From contig NZ_BSRG01000007.1 in assembly GCF_040363165.1 (NCBI RefSeq), positions 16,134 to 80,133 on the forward strand: a stretch of DNA of 64,000 bases, given 5' to 3'. The notes beneath the pieces are model-generated. The model did no database searches and was not told the DNA's origin. It was given only the letters and a program-made list of their open reading frames with translations. A program made the position numbers and the translations under genes. The stretch comes from Thermus sp. LT1-2-5. GTDB lineage: Bacteria > Deinococcota > Deinococci > Deinococcales > Thermaceae. Below, in pieces: positions 40,337-48,782 of this stretch (position 1 is its first letter; the number at the start of each line of letters is the position of its first letter).

Positions 40337-41231
40337 AGTGCACCCTCCGGCCCAAGAGCCAAAACTGCAAGGCGGCGAGACCCAAGAGGACCAGGAAGAG
40401 GAGGAAGGCTTCCGCCGCTGCCAGGGGCACTTGGAAGTTGAAGAAGGCGTCTTGATAAACGCGGTAGATCCACACCATGGTGCTTTCCGCTGGGCCTCCG
40501 CGGGTTAGGAGGTGGATCTGGCCGAAGGCGGTGAGGCTCTTGAGGACCACCAGGAGCCCCACCAGGAAGAGGGTGGGGGAGAGGAGGGGCAGGGTGATGC
40601 GGAAGAAGCGGGTCCAGGGCCCCGCCCCGTCCACGGTGGCCGCCTCGAGGACCTCCTCCGGGATGTTCTGGAGGCCGGCGGTGAGGAGGATAGCGGTGAA
40701 GCCCACCCCCGCCCAGGCGGTGATAACCGCCAGGGTGGGCAGGGCCAGCTCGGGGGAGGTGAGCCAGGCCTGCGGGGCGAGGCCCAAGTCGGCCAGGAAG
40801 CGGTTCGCCCATCCCCCCACGGGGTGGAGGAACCAGCCCCAGGCCACCGCGGCCACGGCGGTGGGCACGGCGGTGGTGAGGAAAAAGAGGGTGCGGAAGA
40901 GGGCCACCCCAGGGTAGGGGCGGTAGACGAGGAGGGCGGCCAGGAGGCCCAGGAGGAGTTCCAGGGGCGCGGTGATCAGGGCGAAGAGAAGGGTGGTCTT
41001 CACGCTACGCCAGAACTCGGGCCGGGTGAGGACCTCGAGGTAGTTCCCGAGGCCCACCCATTCCCGCCCCCTGCCGAAGAGGTTTTCCTGGTGCAGGGAA
41101 AGCCAGAGGGCGTCCAGGACGGGAAGGATGAGGAAGAGGAGGAAAAGGCCGTAGGCGGGAAGGAGGAAGGGAAAGGGGTCTAGGGCGCTTCGCCCCGCCC
41201 TACGGCTTTGCCTGAGGAGGACTCGCTCCAC
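40329..41231 (-). CDS. ugpA: ABC transporter permease (UgpA/MalF type)
   Basis: A 300-residue permease with six helices and an EAA loop EVLEAATVDGAGPWTRFF. The N-terminus has a positively charged stretch (RQSRRAGRSALDP). It lies 10 bp downstream of the TIM-barrel gene and belongs to the operon starting at 46083. No MsmK/UgpC-type ATPase is directly adjacent, but a PotA/FbpC-type ATPase lies three genes upstream and could serve. Confidence 0.88.
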   Translation of the reverse strand: MERVLLRQSRRAGRSALDPFPFLLPAYGLFLLFLILPVLDALWLSLHQENLFGRGREWVGLGNYLEVLTRPEFWRSVKTTLLFALITAPLELLLGLLAALLVYRPYPGVALFRTLFFLTTAVPTAVAAVAWGWFLHPVGGWANRFLADLGLAPQAWLTSPELALPTLAVITAWAGVGFTAILLTAGLQNIPEEVLEAATVDGAGPWTRFFRITLPLLSPTLFLVGLLVVLKSLTAFGQIHLLTRGGPAESTMVWIYRVYQDAFFNFQVPLAAAEAFLLFLVLLGLAALQFWLLGRRVHYA

Positions 41232-41241
41232 AGGCCGGAGG

Positions 41242-41991
41242 CTACCGCCCCCGCGTCAGGGTAAGGTCAAGGCCCCGCCGCAGGAGGTCCAGGGAGGGTT
41301 GGGGGTCCCCCCGCACCTCCAGGACCAGGGGCCGCCCTAGATACGGGGGAAGCCAACGGCCGTGCTCCAGGACCCCCGTTCCCAGGTTCCAATGGCGGTC
41401 GTAGACCCCGTCCGTGTCGTTCAGGTGAAGGTGCTCCGGGTTCAGGGCGAGCCAGGGCTCGGGCTCGGGCACCCGACTGAAAACCCGGGCGTGGGCGGCG
41501 TCGAAGCAGAAGCCCATGGTCTCCGGGTAGGCCTCTAGGAGGGGCCGAAGGGCCTCGGGCCCCGGCTCGTGGGTGTTCTCCAGGAGGAGGCGGACCCCGA
41601 CCGCCTGCGCCCGGCGCACCACGGGCCCGAGGCGTTCCCGAAGGGCCTCCCCCCGGGCCCTGGCCTCCTCCGGGGTGCGGCCGTGGGGGATGCCGGAGTG
41701 GAAGACGGCCCGGTCTGCCCCCAGCTCCGCCGCCCGCTCTAGGCCGAAGAGGAGGCGCCGTAGGCTAAGTCCCCGCACCTCGGGGTCGGGGGAGAGGAGG
41801 TCCAGGTTCCAGAAGGGCAGGTGCACGGAAGGGCTAGGGCCCTCCGCCAAGGCCCGGCCAAGGGCCTGGAAGAGGTCGTCGTCCTCCAGGTGCTCCGGGT
41901 CCAGGTAGACCTCGAGGCCCACCCCCCAGGCCCGGAGGGCCTCGAGGCGCCCCTCCACCTCGCCCACGGGCAGGGAAACCCTTAGGTCCAT
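41242..41991 (-). CDS. TIM-barrel sugar isomerase/endonuclease IV-fold protein
   Basis: A 249-residue protein of the AP-endonuclease-2/xylose-isomerase-like barrel. Metal-ligand candidates are SVHLPFWNLDLL (His), RAVFHSGIPHG (His), VRLLLENTHEPG (Glu), GFCFDAAHARV (Asp/His) and PEHLHLNDTDG (His, Asp). Without the DNA-binding loops of endonuclease IV, it is more likely a sugar or sugar-phosphate isomerase/epimerase, or a phosphodiesterase-like hydrolase. Position in the Ugp/GlpF operon hints at glycerophosphodiester or sugar-phosphate processing. The reaction is unknown. Confidence 0.7.
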   Translation of the reverse strand: MDLRVSLPVGEVEGRLEALRAWGVGLEVYLDPEHLEDDDLFQALGRALAEGPSPSVHLPFWNLDLLSPDPEVRGLSLRRLLFGLERAAELGADRAVFHSGIPHGRTPEEARARGEALRERLGPVVRRAQAVGVRLLLENTHEPGPEALRPLLEAYPETMGFCFDAAHARVFSRVPEPEPWLALNPEHLHLNDTDGVYDRHWNLGTGVLEHGRWLPPYLGRPLVLEVRGDPQPSLDLLRRGLDLTLTRGR

Positions 41992-42000
41992 GCCCGGACT

Positions 42001-42732
42001 TTAGGGCTTCTCTGTCAGGTAGCGGTCAGCCAGGCGGAATAGGGCCACCGCCGAGGCGGCCCCCAGGACGGGGAAGAGGGCGGGGACCAGGGCGTAGGGG
42101 CTCGCCGCCCCCTCCACCCCGAGGAGCCAGGCCAAGAGCCTGGGGGAGAGGTCCCGCGCCGGGTTCAGGGCGAACCCTCCCGGCCCCCCAAGCCCATACC
42201 CCACGGCGGCCACGGTGAGGGCCAGCCAGAGGGCCACGATCCTCCCGTCCCTGCCGGCGAAGAGGATCACCGCCATGAGGGCGAAGGTGCCCAAGGTCTC
42301 CGCCACCGCCGGGCCGGTCCAGCCGTAGAGGGCCTCGGGGGCGGTGCGGAGAAAGCCGGGCCCGGTGCTGAACACGTTGGGGAGGCCCTGGGCCAGGAGG
42401 CCTTCCCGGTAGGCCAGATAGGCGCCCAAGGCCCCCAGGAACCCCCCGAGGAACTGGCCCAGGAGGTACAGGGGCACGAAGCGCCAGGGGAAGAGGCCCC
42501 CCAAGGCGAAGGCCAGGGTCACGGCGGGGTTGAGGTGGGCCCCGGAGAGGGGGCGGCTCGCCAAGACCCCCACCAACACGGCAAGCCCCGAGCCCAGGGC
42601 GATGGCGTCGTACCCGAAGGCTCCGGGGCGCAGGCGGGGCTCCAGGACGGCGTTGGCGGCGCTTCCCACCGTGAGGAGGACGAGGAGGAAGGTGCCGAGG
42701 GTTTCTCCCAGGAGAACCTTTGGCCAGACCAT
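42001..42732 (-). CDS. glpF: Glycerol facilitator (MIP/aquaglyceroporin)
   Basis: A 243-residue MIP channel with six helices. The first NPA box is GAHLNPAVTLAFALGG and the second is ALNPARDLSPRL; the Asp after NPAR is a mark of glycerol-conducting members. It sits 9 bp upstream of the TIM-barrel gene in a Pho-type operon, so it may move glycerol released from glycerophosphodiesters. Water or other small solutes are alternatives. Confidence 0.88.
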   Translation of the reverse strand: MVWPKVLLGETLGTFLLVLLTVGSAANAVLEPRLRPGAFGYDAIALGSGLAVLVGVLASRPLSGAHLNPAVTLAFALGGLFPWRFVPLYLLGQFLGGFLGALGAYLAYREGLLAQGLPNVFSTGPGFLRTAPEALYGWTGPAVAETLGTFALMAVILFAGRDGRIVALWLALTVAAVGYGLGGPGGFALNPARDLSPRLLAWLLGVEGAASPYALVPALFPVLGAASAVALFRLADRYLTEKP

Positions 42733-42746
42733 GCTCGCCTCCTCGC

Positions 42747-43697
42747 CTACCCTGAGCCTAGGGCCGCTCCCGCGGGGGTATGACGGTCTTTGGGGCGGGG
42801 GAAGCGGAGGAGGGGCTCTACCCTAAGCCTCACCACCTCCCCCGGCCTCTCCTCCAGCCGCACCCAAGCCTCTCCCATGGGGAGGCGCACCCGGCAGAGC
42901 GCCTCGCCCCGCAGGCTTCGGCGTTCCAGGACCGTGCCCACAAGCTCTCCCCCCCGCTTCACCCACTCCTGGCGGAAGGCGAGGACCTCGTCCCCCACGG
43001 GGAGGAGGTTGGCCCGGCCGAAGGCGAGGAAGCTCTCCAGGGAGTTGGGGCGGGCGTACACCTCCTCGGGCCTTCCCACCTGCAGAAGCCTCCCCCCGCT
43101 CATCACCCCCACCCGGTCGGCCAGGAGCATGGCCTCCTCGGGGTCGTGGGTCACGTGGAGGGCCGTGATCCCCGCCTCCTTGAGGAGGGCGCGCACCTCG
43201 AGGCGCAACCCCTCCCGCAGCACGGGGTCCAGGGCGCTGTAGGGTTCGTCCAAGAGGAGAACCTTGGGCCTTCGGGCCAAGGCCCGGGCTAGGGCCACCC
43301 GTTGCCGCTGCCCACCCGAAAGCTGGTGGGGCCTCTTGCCCGCGTGGTCCCCAAGCCCTACCCGCTCCAGGAGGGCCAGGGCTTCCTTGCGGTCAGGCCT
43401 CGGCATCGCCAGGAGGAGGTGGTCCAGGGCGGTGAGGTGAGGCCAGAGCCCCAGGTCCTGGAAGACGTAGGCCACGCCCCGGCCCTCGGGGGGCACCCGG
43501 GTGACGTCCTTTCCCTCCAGGAAGACTTGGCCCCGGTCCGGGGCGAGGAGCCCCGCCACCAGGTTGAGGAGGGTGCTCTTGCCGCTTCCCGAGGCCCCTA
43601 GGAGGACAAAGATCTCCCCTTGGGCCACCTCCAGCTCCACCCCCTCAACCCCCCCTCCCCCGGGAAAGCGCTTGGTAAGGGCCTGAAGCCTCACCAT
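42747..43697 (-). CDS. ABC transporter ATPase (PotA/FbpC type)
   Basis: A 316-residue ATPase with a C-terminal TOBE-like domain. Walker A GASGSGKST, signature LSGGQRQR, Walker B VLLLDEPYSALD, H-loop LHVTHDPEE. It overlaps the permease gene at 43691 by 7 bp. It serves the fused permease upstream and perhaps the UgpAE permease, whose own ATPase is missing nearby. Confidence 0.88.
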   Translation of the reverse strand: MVRLQALTKRFPGGGGVEGVELEVAQGEIFVLLGASGSGKSTLLNLVAGLLAPDRGQVFLEGKDVTRVPPEGRGVAYVFQDLGLWPHLTALDHLLLAMPRPDRKEALALLERVGLGDHAGKRPHQLSGGQRQRVALARALARRPKVLLLDEPYSALDPVLREGLRLEVRALLKEAGITALHVTHDPEEAMLLADRVGVMSGGRLLQVGRPEEVYARPNSLESFLAFGRANLLPVGDEVLAFRQEWVKRGGELVGTVLERRSLRGEALCRVRLPMGEAWVRLEERPGEVVRLRVEPLLRFPRPKDRHTPAGAALGSG

Positions 43698-45148
43698 CTC
43701 GGCCTCCCCAAAAGCCCCAGGGCGGCCACGCCGGCGAGGACCAGGCCTAAGGCGGCCGCCTCCCGGTAGAGCCCCCCGTTAAGGGCGGAGAGGGCCGCCA
43801 CCCCCACCGTTTCCGCCCCCGGGGCGTAGAGGAGGGCGGAGAGGGTGACCTCGGCGAAGGCCAGGGGAAAGAGGAGGAAGCCGCCAGCGAAGAGGGAAGG
43901 CAGGAGGAGGGGGTACCCGAGCCGGAGCCAGCTGCGCCAGAAGGGAAGCCCGTGCACCCTCCCGGCGAGGACCGCCCCCTCCACCCGCGCCCCCGCCTCT
44001 AGGGACCTCAGGGCGAGGGCGGCGAAGTTGAGCAAGTAGGCCAGGAGGAGAAGCCAGGGGGTGCCGTAAAGGGGGGTGGGGGCGAGGAGGAGGATGAGCC
44101 CGATCCCTAGGAGGGTGCCGGGCATGAGGTAGTTGAGGTCCAGGGCCCCCCGCAAGGCCTTGAGGGTCCGGGGAAAGGGTTTGAGGAGGAGGGCGAGGCC
44201 GAGGAGGAGACCGGTGGCGAGGAGGGCGAGAAGGAGGGAGTGGAGAAGGCCCTGGCGGAAAAGGGGCTGGGCGAAAGCCTGGGCGAAGGCGGGGTCCAAC
44301 GCGCCCGTGTAGGGGTTAAACAGGGCCTCCCGCAGGAGCCCAAGAAGGGAAAGCCCCAAGGACGCTAGGGCGTAGAGGGCGAAGAGGAGGCGGGACACTG
44401 GGTGGGGCCTATCCGGGAGGGCTGCCTGGGCCTCGAGGAGGGCCGGCCGGGAGAGGAGGAGGGCTGGCAGGGCCAGGAGCCCCAGCCAAAGCCCCAGGGC
44501 GGCCGCCTCGCCCAAGGGGTCTTGCGCCAGGGGGTTCGTGAGCCGGGCGTAGGCCAGGGTGGGGAGGGTGTAGACCCGCTCGGGAAGGCCTAGGACCGCT
44601 GGCACGCCGAAGTTCCCCAGGAGGGCCAGGTAGAGGGTGCCTCCGGCCACCAGCAGCGGGGGGAGGAGGGGGGGCAAAAAGGCGCGGAGCCGCCGTAGCC
44701 CCTGGACCCCGTGGACCCTGGCCGCCTGGAGCAGGGGGAGGGCGCCCTCCACCTGAGGCTTCAGGAGAAGATAGGCCAGGGGGGTGTAGTGAAGGGTCCA
44801 GGCCAGGAGGATCCCCGGCGCCCCATAGGCCTCGAGGCCTAACGTCTGTAGGGAGAACAACACGCCCATCCCGGTGACGAAAGGGGGCACGAGGTAGTTC
44901 AGCAGGAGCGGGATTTCCCAAAGGGGCCCCACCCCACCCCGCAGGGCGAGATAGGCGAGGACAAGGCCCAGCCCTAAGGCCAGGAGGCTTCCTCCCAAGG
45001 CCAGCGTTCCGGTGAGGAGCACCACGTCCAGGTCCCGGGGGGGAAGGAGGTGGGGGAGGCCCCGGGGGAGGAGGGCCAGGAGGGGCAGGGTGGGGAGGAA
45101 CGCTAGGGCCGGGAGCGTCCAGGAGAAGAGGGGTCGGGGGAGGGTCAT
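43691..45148 (-). CDS. Fused ABC permease (FbpB/PhnU-like)
   Basis: A 485-residue protein holding two permease domains in one chain, about twelve helices, as in FbpB (iron) and 2-aminoethylphosphonate permeases. EAA-like loops appear near QAARVHGVQGLRRLRAFLPP and GRVHGLPFWRSWLRLGYPL. It overlaps both neighbours by a few bases. The iron versus phosphonate question cannot be settled by the permease; the Pho-type promoter favours a phosphorus compound. Confidence 0.82.
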   Translation of the reverse strand: MTLPRPLFSWTLPALAFLPTLPLLALLPRGLPHLLPPRDLDVVLLTGTLALGGSLLALGLGLVLAYLALRGGVGPLWEIPLLLNYLVPPFVTGMGVLFSLQTLGLEAYGAPGILLAWTLHYTPLAYLLLKPQVEGALPLLQAARVHGVQGLRRLRAFLPPLLPPLLVAGGTLYLALLGNFGVPAVLGLPERVYTLPTLAYARLTNPLAQDPLGEAAALGLWLGLLALPALLLSRPALLEAQAALPDRPHPVSRLLFALYALASLGLSLLGLLREALFNPYTGALDPAFAQAFAQPLFRQGLLHSLLLALLATGLLLGLALLLKPFPRTLKALRGALDLNYLMPGTLLGIGLILLLAPTPLYGTPWLLLLAYLLNFAALALRSLEAGARVEGAVLAGRVHGLPFWRSWLRLGYPLLLPSLFAGGFLLFPLAFAEVTLSALLYAPGAETVGVAALSALNGGLYREAAALGLVLAGVAALGLLGRPRW

Positions 45149-46083
45149 CTTCTCAGCCCGAAGAGGGCGTTAAACCTCTCCAGGGTCTTGGAATCGGCGA
45201 AGGTGGCCCGGACGCCCACCACCTTTTCCGGGGCCCCCTTGGGTTTAGGGCTTTGCGGCATGACGGGATAGTAGCCCCTTTCGGCGAAGAGGCGTTGGGC
45301 CTCGGGGGAGAGGAGGAAGCGCAGGAACTGCCCCGCCAGTTCGGGGTTGCGGCTCCAGGAGGGTAGGGCCACGGGGGTGGGGACCAGGATGGCCCCGTCC
45401 CGGGGATAGACCACGGCCAGGGGCGCTCCCTTGGCCACTTCCTGCCGCACGCCGAAATCGGTGGTGATGGCGATCCCGTACTCCCCCCGGGCTAGCTTCT
45501 GCTGGAGGACGGGGTTGGACTGCTCGATGCGCATCCCCTGGCGCTCCAGGCTTTCCAGAAAGCCGAACCCGAAGCGGGCCGCCAGGGTTCCCACCGTGGC
45601 CAAGGCGGCCCCGGAAAAGTTGGGGTCCGGCATGGCCAGGAGGCCCCGGTACTCGGGTTTGAGCAGATCGCGCCAGGAGGTGGGGGGCGTCTTGACCCTT
45701 TGCGTGTTCACCGCCAGGACGTTGTAGAGGAGGCGCACCTCGTAGTAGAGCCCCCCGCCCTGGGCGTATTGGACGGGGTAACCGGGGACCGTGGGGGGAA
45801 TGCGGCGGAGGAGCCCCTTTTGGGCCAATTCCTTGAGAAATTCCTCGTTGGCGAACCAGAGCAGGTCGGCCTGGGGGTTCCCGGCCTCCAGCTCCGCCCG
45901 GATCTTGGCCACCACCTCCCCCGTGCCCGAACGGAAGACCTGGACCCGCACCCCGGGGCGTTGCGCCTGGAAGGCCTCCACCAGGGCGTTCACGTCCGCC
46001 AGGACCTCGGAGGTGTAAAGGGTAAGGGTTCCCTGGGCCAGGGCCGCGGCGCCCAGGACCAGGGAGGCGAGGAAGGCTCTCAT
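45145..46083 (-). CDS. ABC substrate-binding protein (iron/2-aminoethylphosphonate type)
   Basis: A 312-residue class II binding protein (leader LASLVLGAAALAQG). It starts GTLTLYTSEVLADVNALVEA and has AGNPQADLLWFANEEFLKEL, like FbpA/AfuA and PhnS proteins. The Tyr pair that holds Fe(III) in FbpA is not clearly present. It is the first gene of an eight-gene operon under a Pho-type promoter, with ATG 7 nt past the -10 (leaderless). I favour an organophosphate or phosphonate substrate. Confidence 0.75.
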   Translation of the reverse strand: MRAFLASLVLGAAALAQGTLTLYTSEVLADVNALVEAFQAQRPGVRVQVFRSGTGEVVAKIRAELEAGNPQADLLWFANEEFLKELAQKGLLRRIPPTVPGYPVQYAQGGGLYYEVRLLYNVLAVNTQRVKTPPTSWRDLLKPEYRGLLAMPDPNFSGAALATVGTLAARFGFGFLESLERQGMRIEQSNPVLQQKLARGEYGIAITTDFGVRQEVAKGAPLAVVYPRDGAILVPTPVALPSWSRNPELAGQFLRFLLSPEAQRLFAERGYYPVMPQSPKPKGAPEKVVGVRATFADSKTLERFNALFGLRR

Positions 46084-46090
46084 GCCCCGG

Positions 46091-46122
46091 AGGCTAACGG
46101 GGATGTGTCAGGTAAGCGTCAT
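46091..46122 (-). promoter_or_regulatory. Pho-type promoter of the phosphonate/Ugp/GlpF operon
   Basis: Plus-strand repeats TGTCA (46106-46110) and CGTCA (46117-46121) are 11 bp apart. Minus-strand order: repeat, CTGACAC, 8 bp, -10 TAGCCT (46096-46091), 7 nt, ATG 46083. Confidence 0.78.
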
Positions 46123-46137
46123 GGCGACGGGGCTTCC

Positions 46138-47385
46138 CTAGCGGAGCCGCTCCCCCAGACGCACCAACCAAAGCCGGGAGGGACCCTCCCGCCCGGTGAT
46201 GGCGAAGTCGTTGTCGTCCGCGATGGCCAGGGTTTGCCCGTCCTCCAGGAGGGCAAGCCCCTCCAGTTTGTCGGTGTCGAACTCCTTGAGGCGCCACGTT
46301 TCCAGAAGTAGCCGCCGCTCGGGAAGCCTTATGCCCAAGGCGGCGTAGTCCACCCCTGCCTTGTCCAGCTCTGGGCTTTCCCCGTCGGGCCGCTCCAGGA
46401 GGTTGGTGGCCTGGGCAAAGTCCACCAGGTAGACCCGAGCGCCCCCTTCCCCCCGTTCCAGGAGGAGGATGGTCTGGTCCCGGACGAAGGCGGCGGCGCT
46501 GTACTTCAGGTCCCGGGGGCGGTTGGGCTTGGGGTACTCCTTGGGGTCGGAGAAGGGGACCAGGTAGAGCCCTGTGACCTTGGCCCGCAGGGGCTCCGAC
46601 ACGTCCAGCCGCACCGCCCGGGCCACCAGGCTCCGGTCAAAGGCGGGGTCGGCGGTGGGGCCAATGGGGCTTTGTAGGATCAGCCAGGCGGTGGTGCCGT
46701 CCTGGGAGAGGGCCAGGTTTTCCAGGCCCCGGTTGGCCCGGCGCTGGCGCAGGATGGACGGCAAGATGTCCTGGACGGCGTAGCTCGCCGCGGGCCGGAC
46801 TCCCCGTGGGGTGTAGCGGACCAGCACCCGGCCCGAGGGAACGGCGTAGAGGAGGGAGGGGGAGTTTTCCTCCACCATCCAAAAGCCCCCCGAGGGCGTC
46901 ACCGCCACGTCTTCCACATCCACCCCATCTGGGTCGAGGGGCAGGCGGACCTGGCAACGGGAGTCCACGAAGGGCACGTCCTCCCCGGGGAGGTTGGGCA
47001 GGCCGGATAGGGGCGCACCCCTTGGGTTGCGCAGGGGAAGGGCGCGCTCAAGCCGGATCTCCTGGCCCTCCAGGCGGAAGAAGACCACGGTGGGGCTGAA
47101 GCGGGGGAGGGGGAAGAACTTGCCCCCCGGGCAGTCCCCGTTGGGCCCCCGATCGGTGACGCCCACGAACCGCCCGCCGCCCAGGTAGAAAAGGCCGGAG
47201 CCTAGGCCGGGGCGATCCGAAACGGGCCAGCCCTTCCTCGAGGCCGCCTCCACTTCCTCCTGGGAAAGATGGGGGTTAAGGACCTGGATGGGGGTGGGGG
47301 GGAGGGTGTAGACCCCCGTGACGCTGGTTCCTTGGGCCAGGGCCAACCCGGCAAGGAGGATCTGGGGTGCGAGCAACTTCCGCAT
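46138..47385 (-). CDS. Secreted phytase-like esterase domain protein
   Basis: A 415-residue secreted protein (leader LLAPQILLAGLALAQG) with the pattern of the 'esterase-like activity of phytase' family: GLGSGLFYLGGGRFVGVTDR near residue 60, VDVEDVAVTPSGGFWMVEE, and DKLEGLALLEDGQTLAIADD near the end. These read as propeller blades with acidic loops able to bind Ca2+ and phosphate. It likely frees phosphate from organic phosphates outside the membrane. It has its own Pho-type promoter; the ATG lies 8 nt after the -10. Confidence 0.8.
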   Translation of the reverse strand: MRKLLAPQILLAGLALAQGTSVTGVYTLPPTPIQVLNPHLSQEEVEAASRKGWPVSDRPGLGSGLFYLGGGRFVGVTDRGPNGDCPGGKFFPLPRFSPTVVFFRLEGQEIRLERALPLRNPRGAPLSGLPNLPGEDVPFVDSRCQVRLPLDPDGVDVEDVAVTPSGGFWMVEENSPSLLYAVPSGRVLVRYTPRGVRPAASYAVQDILPSILRQRRANRGLENLALSQDGTTAWLILQSPIGPTADPAFDRSLVARAVRLDVSEPLRAKVTGLYLVPFSDPKEYPKPNRPRDLKYSAAAFVRDQTILLLERGEGGARVYLVDFAQATNLLERPDGESPELDKAGVDYAALGIRLPERRLLLETWRLKEFDTDKLEGLALLEDGQTLAIADDNDFAITGREGPSRLWLVRLGERLR

Positions 47386-47393
47386 ACGAAGGG

Positions 47394-47424
47394 AGGCTAC
47401 CCTCCTTGGGTCATGGGGTTGTCA
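47394..47424 (-). promoter_or_regulatory. Pho-type promoter of the phytase-like gene
   Basis: Plus-strand repeats GGTCA (47409-47413) and TGTCA (47420-47424), 11 bp apart. Minus-strand: ATGACCC, 8 bp, -10 TAGCCT (47399-47394), 8 nt, ATG 47385. Confidence 0.72.
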
Positions 47425-47448
47425 CGCTGGGGGCTTGCGAAGGATAAA

Positions 47449-47472
47449 GGGGCGGGCCCTGAGGCCCGCCCC
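47449..47472 (-). terminator. Terminator of the second Ugp-type operon
   Basis: GGGGCGGGCC (47449-47458), loop CTGA, GGCCCGCCCC (47463-47472). On the minus strand TTTATCCTT follows. Confidence 0.75.
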
Positions 47473-47491
47473 GGTGGGATTGGATTGCGGC

Positions 47492-48778
47492 TTACCTGTT
47501 GCAGAAGGGCTTAAGCGCCTCCTCCACCCGCCGCTGCGCTTCCCGCGTGGCCTCGCGCACGTCCTTCCGCCCCAGGACCACCGCCTGCTCCGCCTCGGCG
47601 ATGATGTCCTTCACCTGCTGGAGGTTGTAGACGGGAAGCTCAGCCCGGGCGTAGGCCAGCTGCTCCCGGGCGGTCTTGGCCTGGGGCCACTCTTGCAGGT
47701 ATTTCTGCATGATGGGGAGGTTCCAGCTGGAGCGCCGGGCCGCCACGTACCCCGAGTCCAAGGACCACTGCGCCTGAAGCTCGGCGCTGGTCATGAACTT
47801 GACGAAGCGCAGGGTGGCCTCCTTCTTGGCCGGATCGGAGCCCTTGAACAGGTAGAAGTTGGCCCCTCCCGTGGGCGTGCCGTAGCGCACCAGCTTGGGC
47901 AGGAAGGCGGTACCGAAGGGGAAGCGGGCGTTGGTCCGGATGAAGCCCAGGGAGCCGGTGGAGTGGTAGATCATGGCCACCTTGCCAGCGGCGAAGTCCC
48001 CAGGGGTGGTGCCCCAGGCCACCAGGCCAGCGGGGCTCACCCCGTGCTTGCGGGCGAGGTCCGCCTTGAACTGCATGCCCTTGCGTACCGGCTCGGTGTC
48101 CACCAAGACCTTGCAGCCCTGGCCCGCAGGGTCGTAGAGGAGGCCCCCCGCTTGGATGGTCAGGGCCTCGAGGAGCCACGTGGACCGGTCCTCCGTGGGG
48201 ATTGCCACCCCATAGCGGATCACCCGGCCTTGGGCATCCCGCTTGGTGAGCTTCTTGGCGTACTCCACCAGCTCATCCCAGGTGGCGGGGGGCTTTTCCG
48301 GGTCCAGCCCCGCCTCCCGGAAGGCTTCCTTGTTGTAGTACAGGATGGGCGTGGAGCGTTGGAAGGGAAGGCTGTAGACCTTTCCGTCCAGGGTGGAGTT
48401 CATCATGAAGGCGGGGAAGAAGTCCGCCACGGCCCGCTTGAGCTCGGGGTCCTTGGCGATGTAGGGGTCAAAGGGCTCGATGGCGTCCATGGCCAGGAGG
48501 GTGTAGAGCTGCTGGGAAAGGAGGATGGCGGTGTCGGGGGGGTTGCCCGCCCGGATGGCCGCCACCACCTTGGCCTGGTTCTCCTCGTAGTTGCCCCCGA
48601 AGACGGTGTTCACCTTGATGCCCGGGTTGCGTTGCTCAAATTCTCGGACGTAGCCCTCAATGAAGCGCGCCAGGGGCCCGGCCACGCCCACGGGGTAGTA
48701 GAAGGTGATCGTCACCGACTGCGCCCACGCTAGGCCTAGAACTGCCAACACACCTGCCAGTTTCCGCACCTTCATCAC
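47492..48778 (-). CDS. UgpB-like ABC substrate-binding protein (second system)
   Basis: A 428-residue binding protein (leader KLAGVLAVLGLAWAQS). It starts VTITFYYPVGVAGPLARFIE, and carries QRSTPILYYNKEAFREAG and TGGANFYLFKGSDPAKK, as in UgpB relatives. It is a paralogue of the protein at 38190. Together with two permease genes upstream it makes a three-gene operon under a Pho-type promoter. The substrate is probably another glycerophospho compound; a plain sugar is possible. Confidence 0.82.
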   Translation of the reverse strand: MMKVRKLAGVLAVLGLAWAQSVTITFYYPVGVAGPLARFIEGYVREFEQRNPGIKVNTVFGGNYEENQAKVVAAIRAGNPPDTAILLSQQLYTLLAMDAIEPFDPYIAKDPELKRAVADFFPAFMMNSTLDGKVYSLPFQRSTPILYYNKEAFREAGLDPEKPPATWDELVEYAKKLTKRDAQGRVIRYGVAIPTEDRSTWLLEALTIQAGGLLYDPAGQGCKVLVDTEPVRKGMQFKADLARKHGVSPAGLVAWGTTPGDFAAGKVAMIYHSTGSLGFIRTNARFPFGTAFLPKLVRYGTPTGGANFYLFKGSDPAKKEATLRFVKFMTSAELQAQWSLDSGYVAARRSSWNLPIMQKYLQEWPQAKTAREQLAYARAELPVYNLQQVKDIIAEAEQAVVLGRKDVREATREAQRRVEEALKPFCNR

Positions 48779-48782
48779 CTCC

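Noticed and set aside
47318..48733. Plus-strand open frame of 471 codons
   Set aside because: Antisense of the second UgpB-like gene; no start signal and no recognisable domain.
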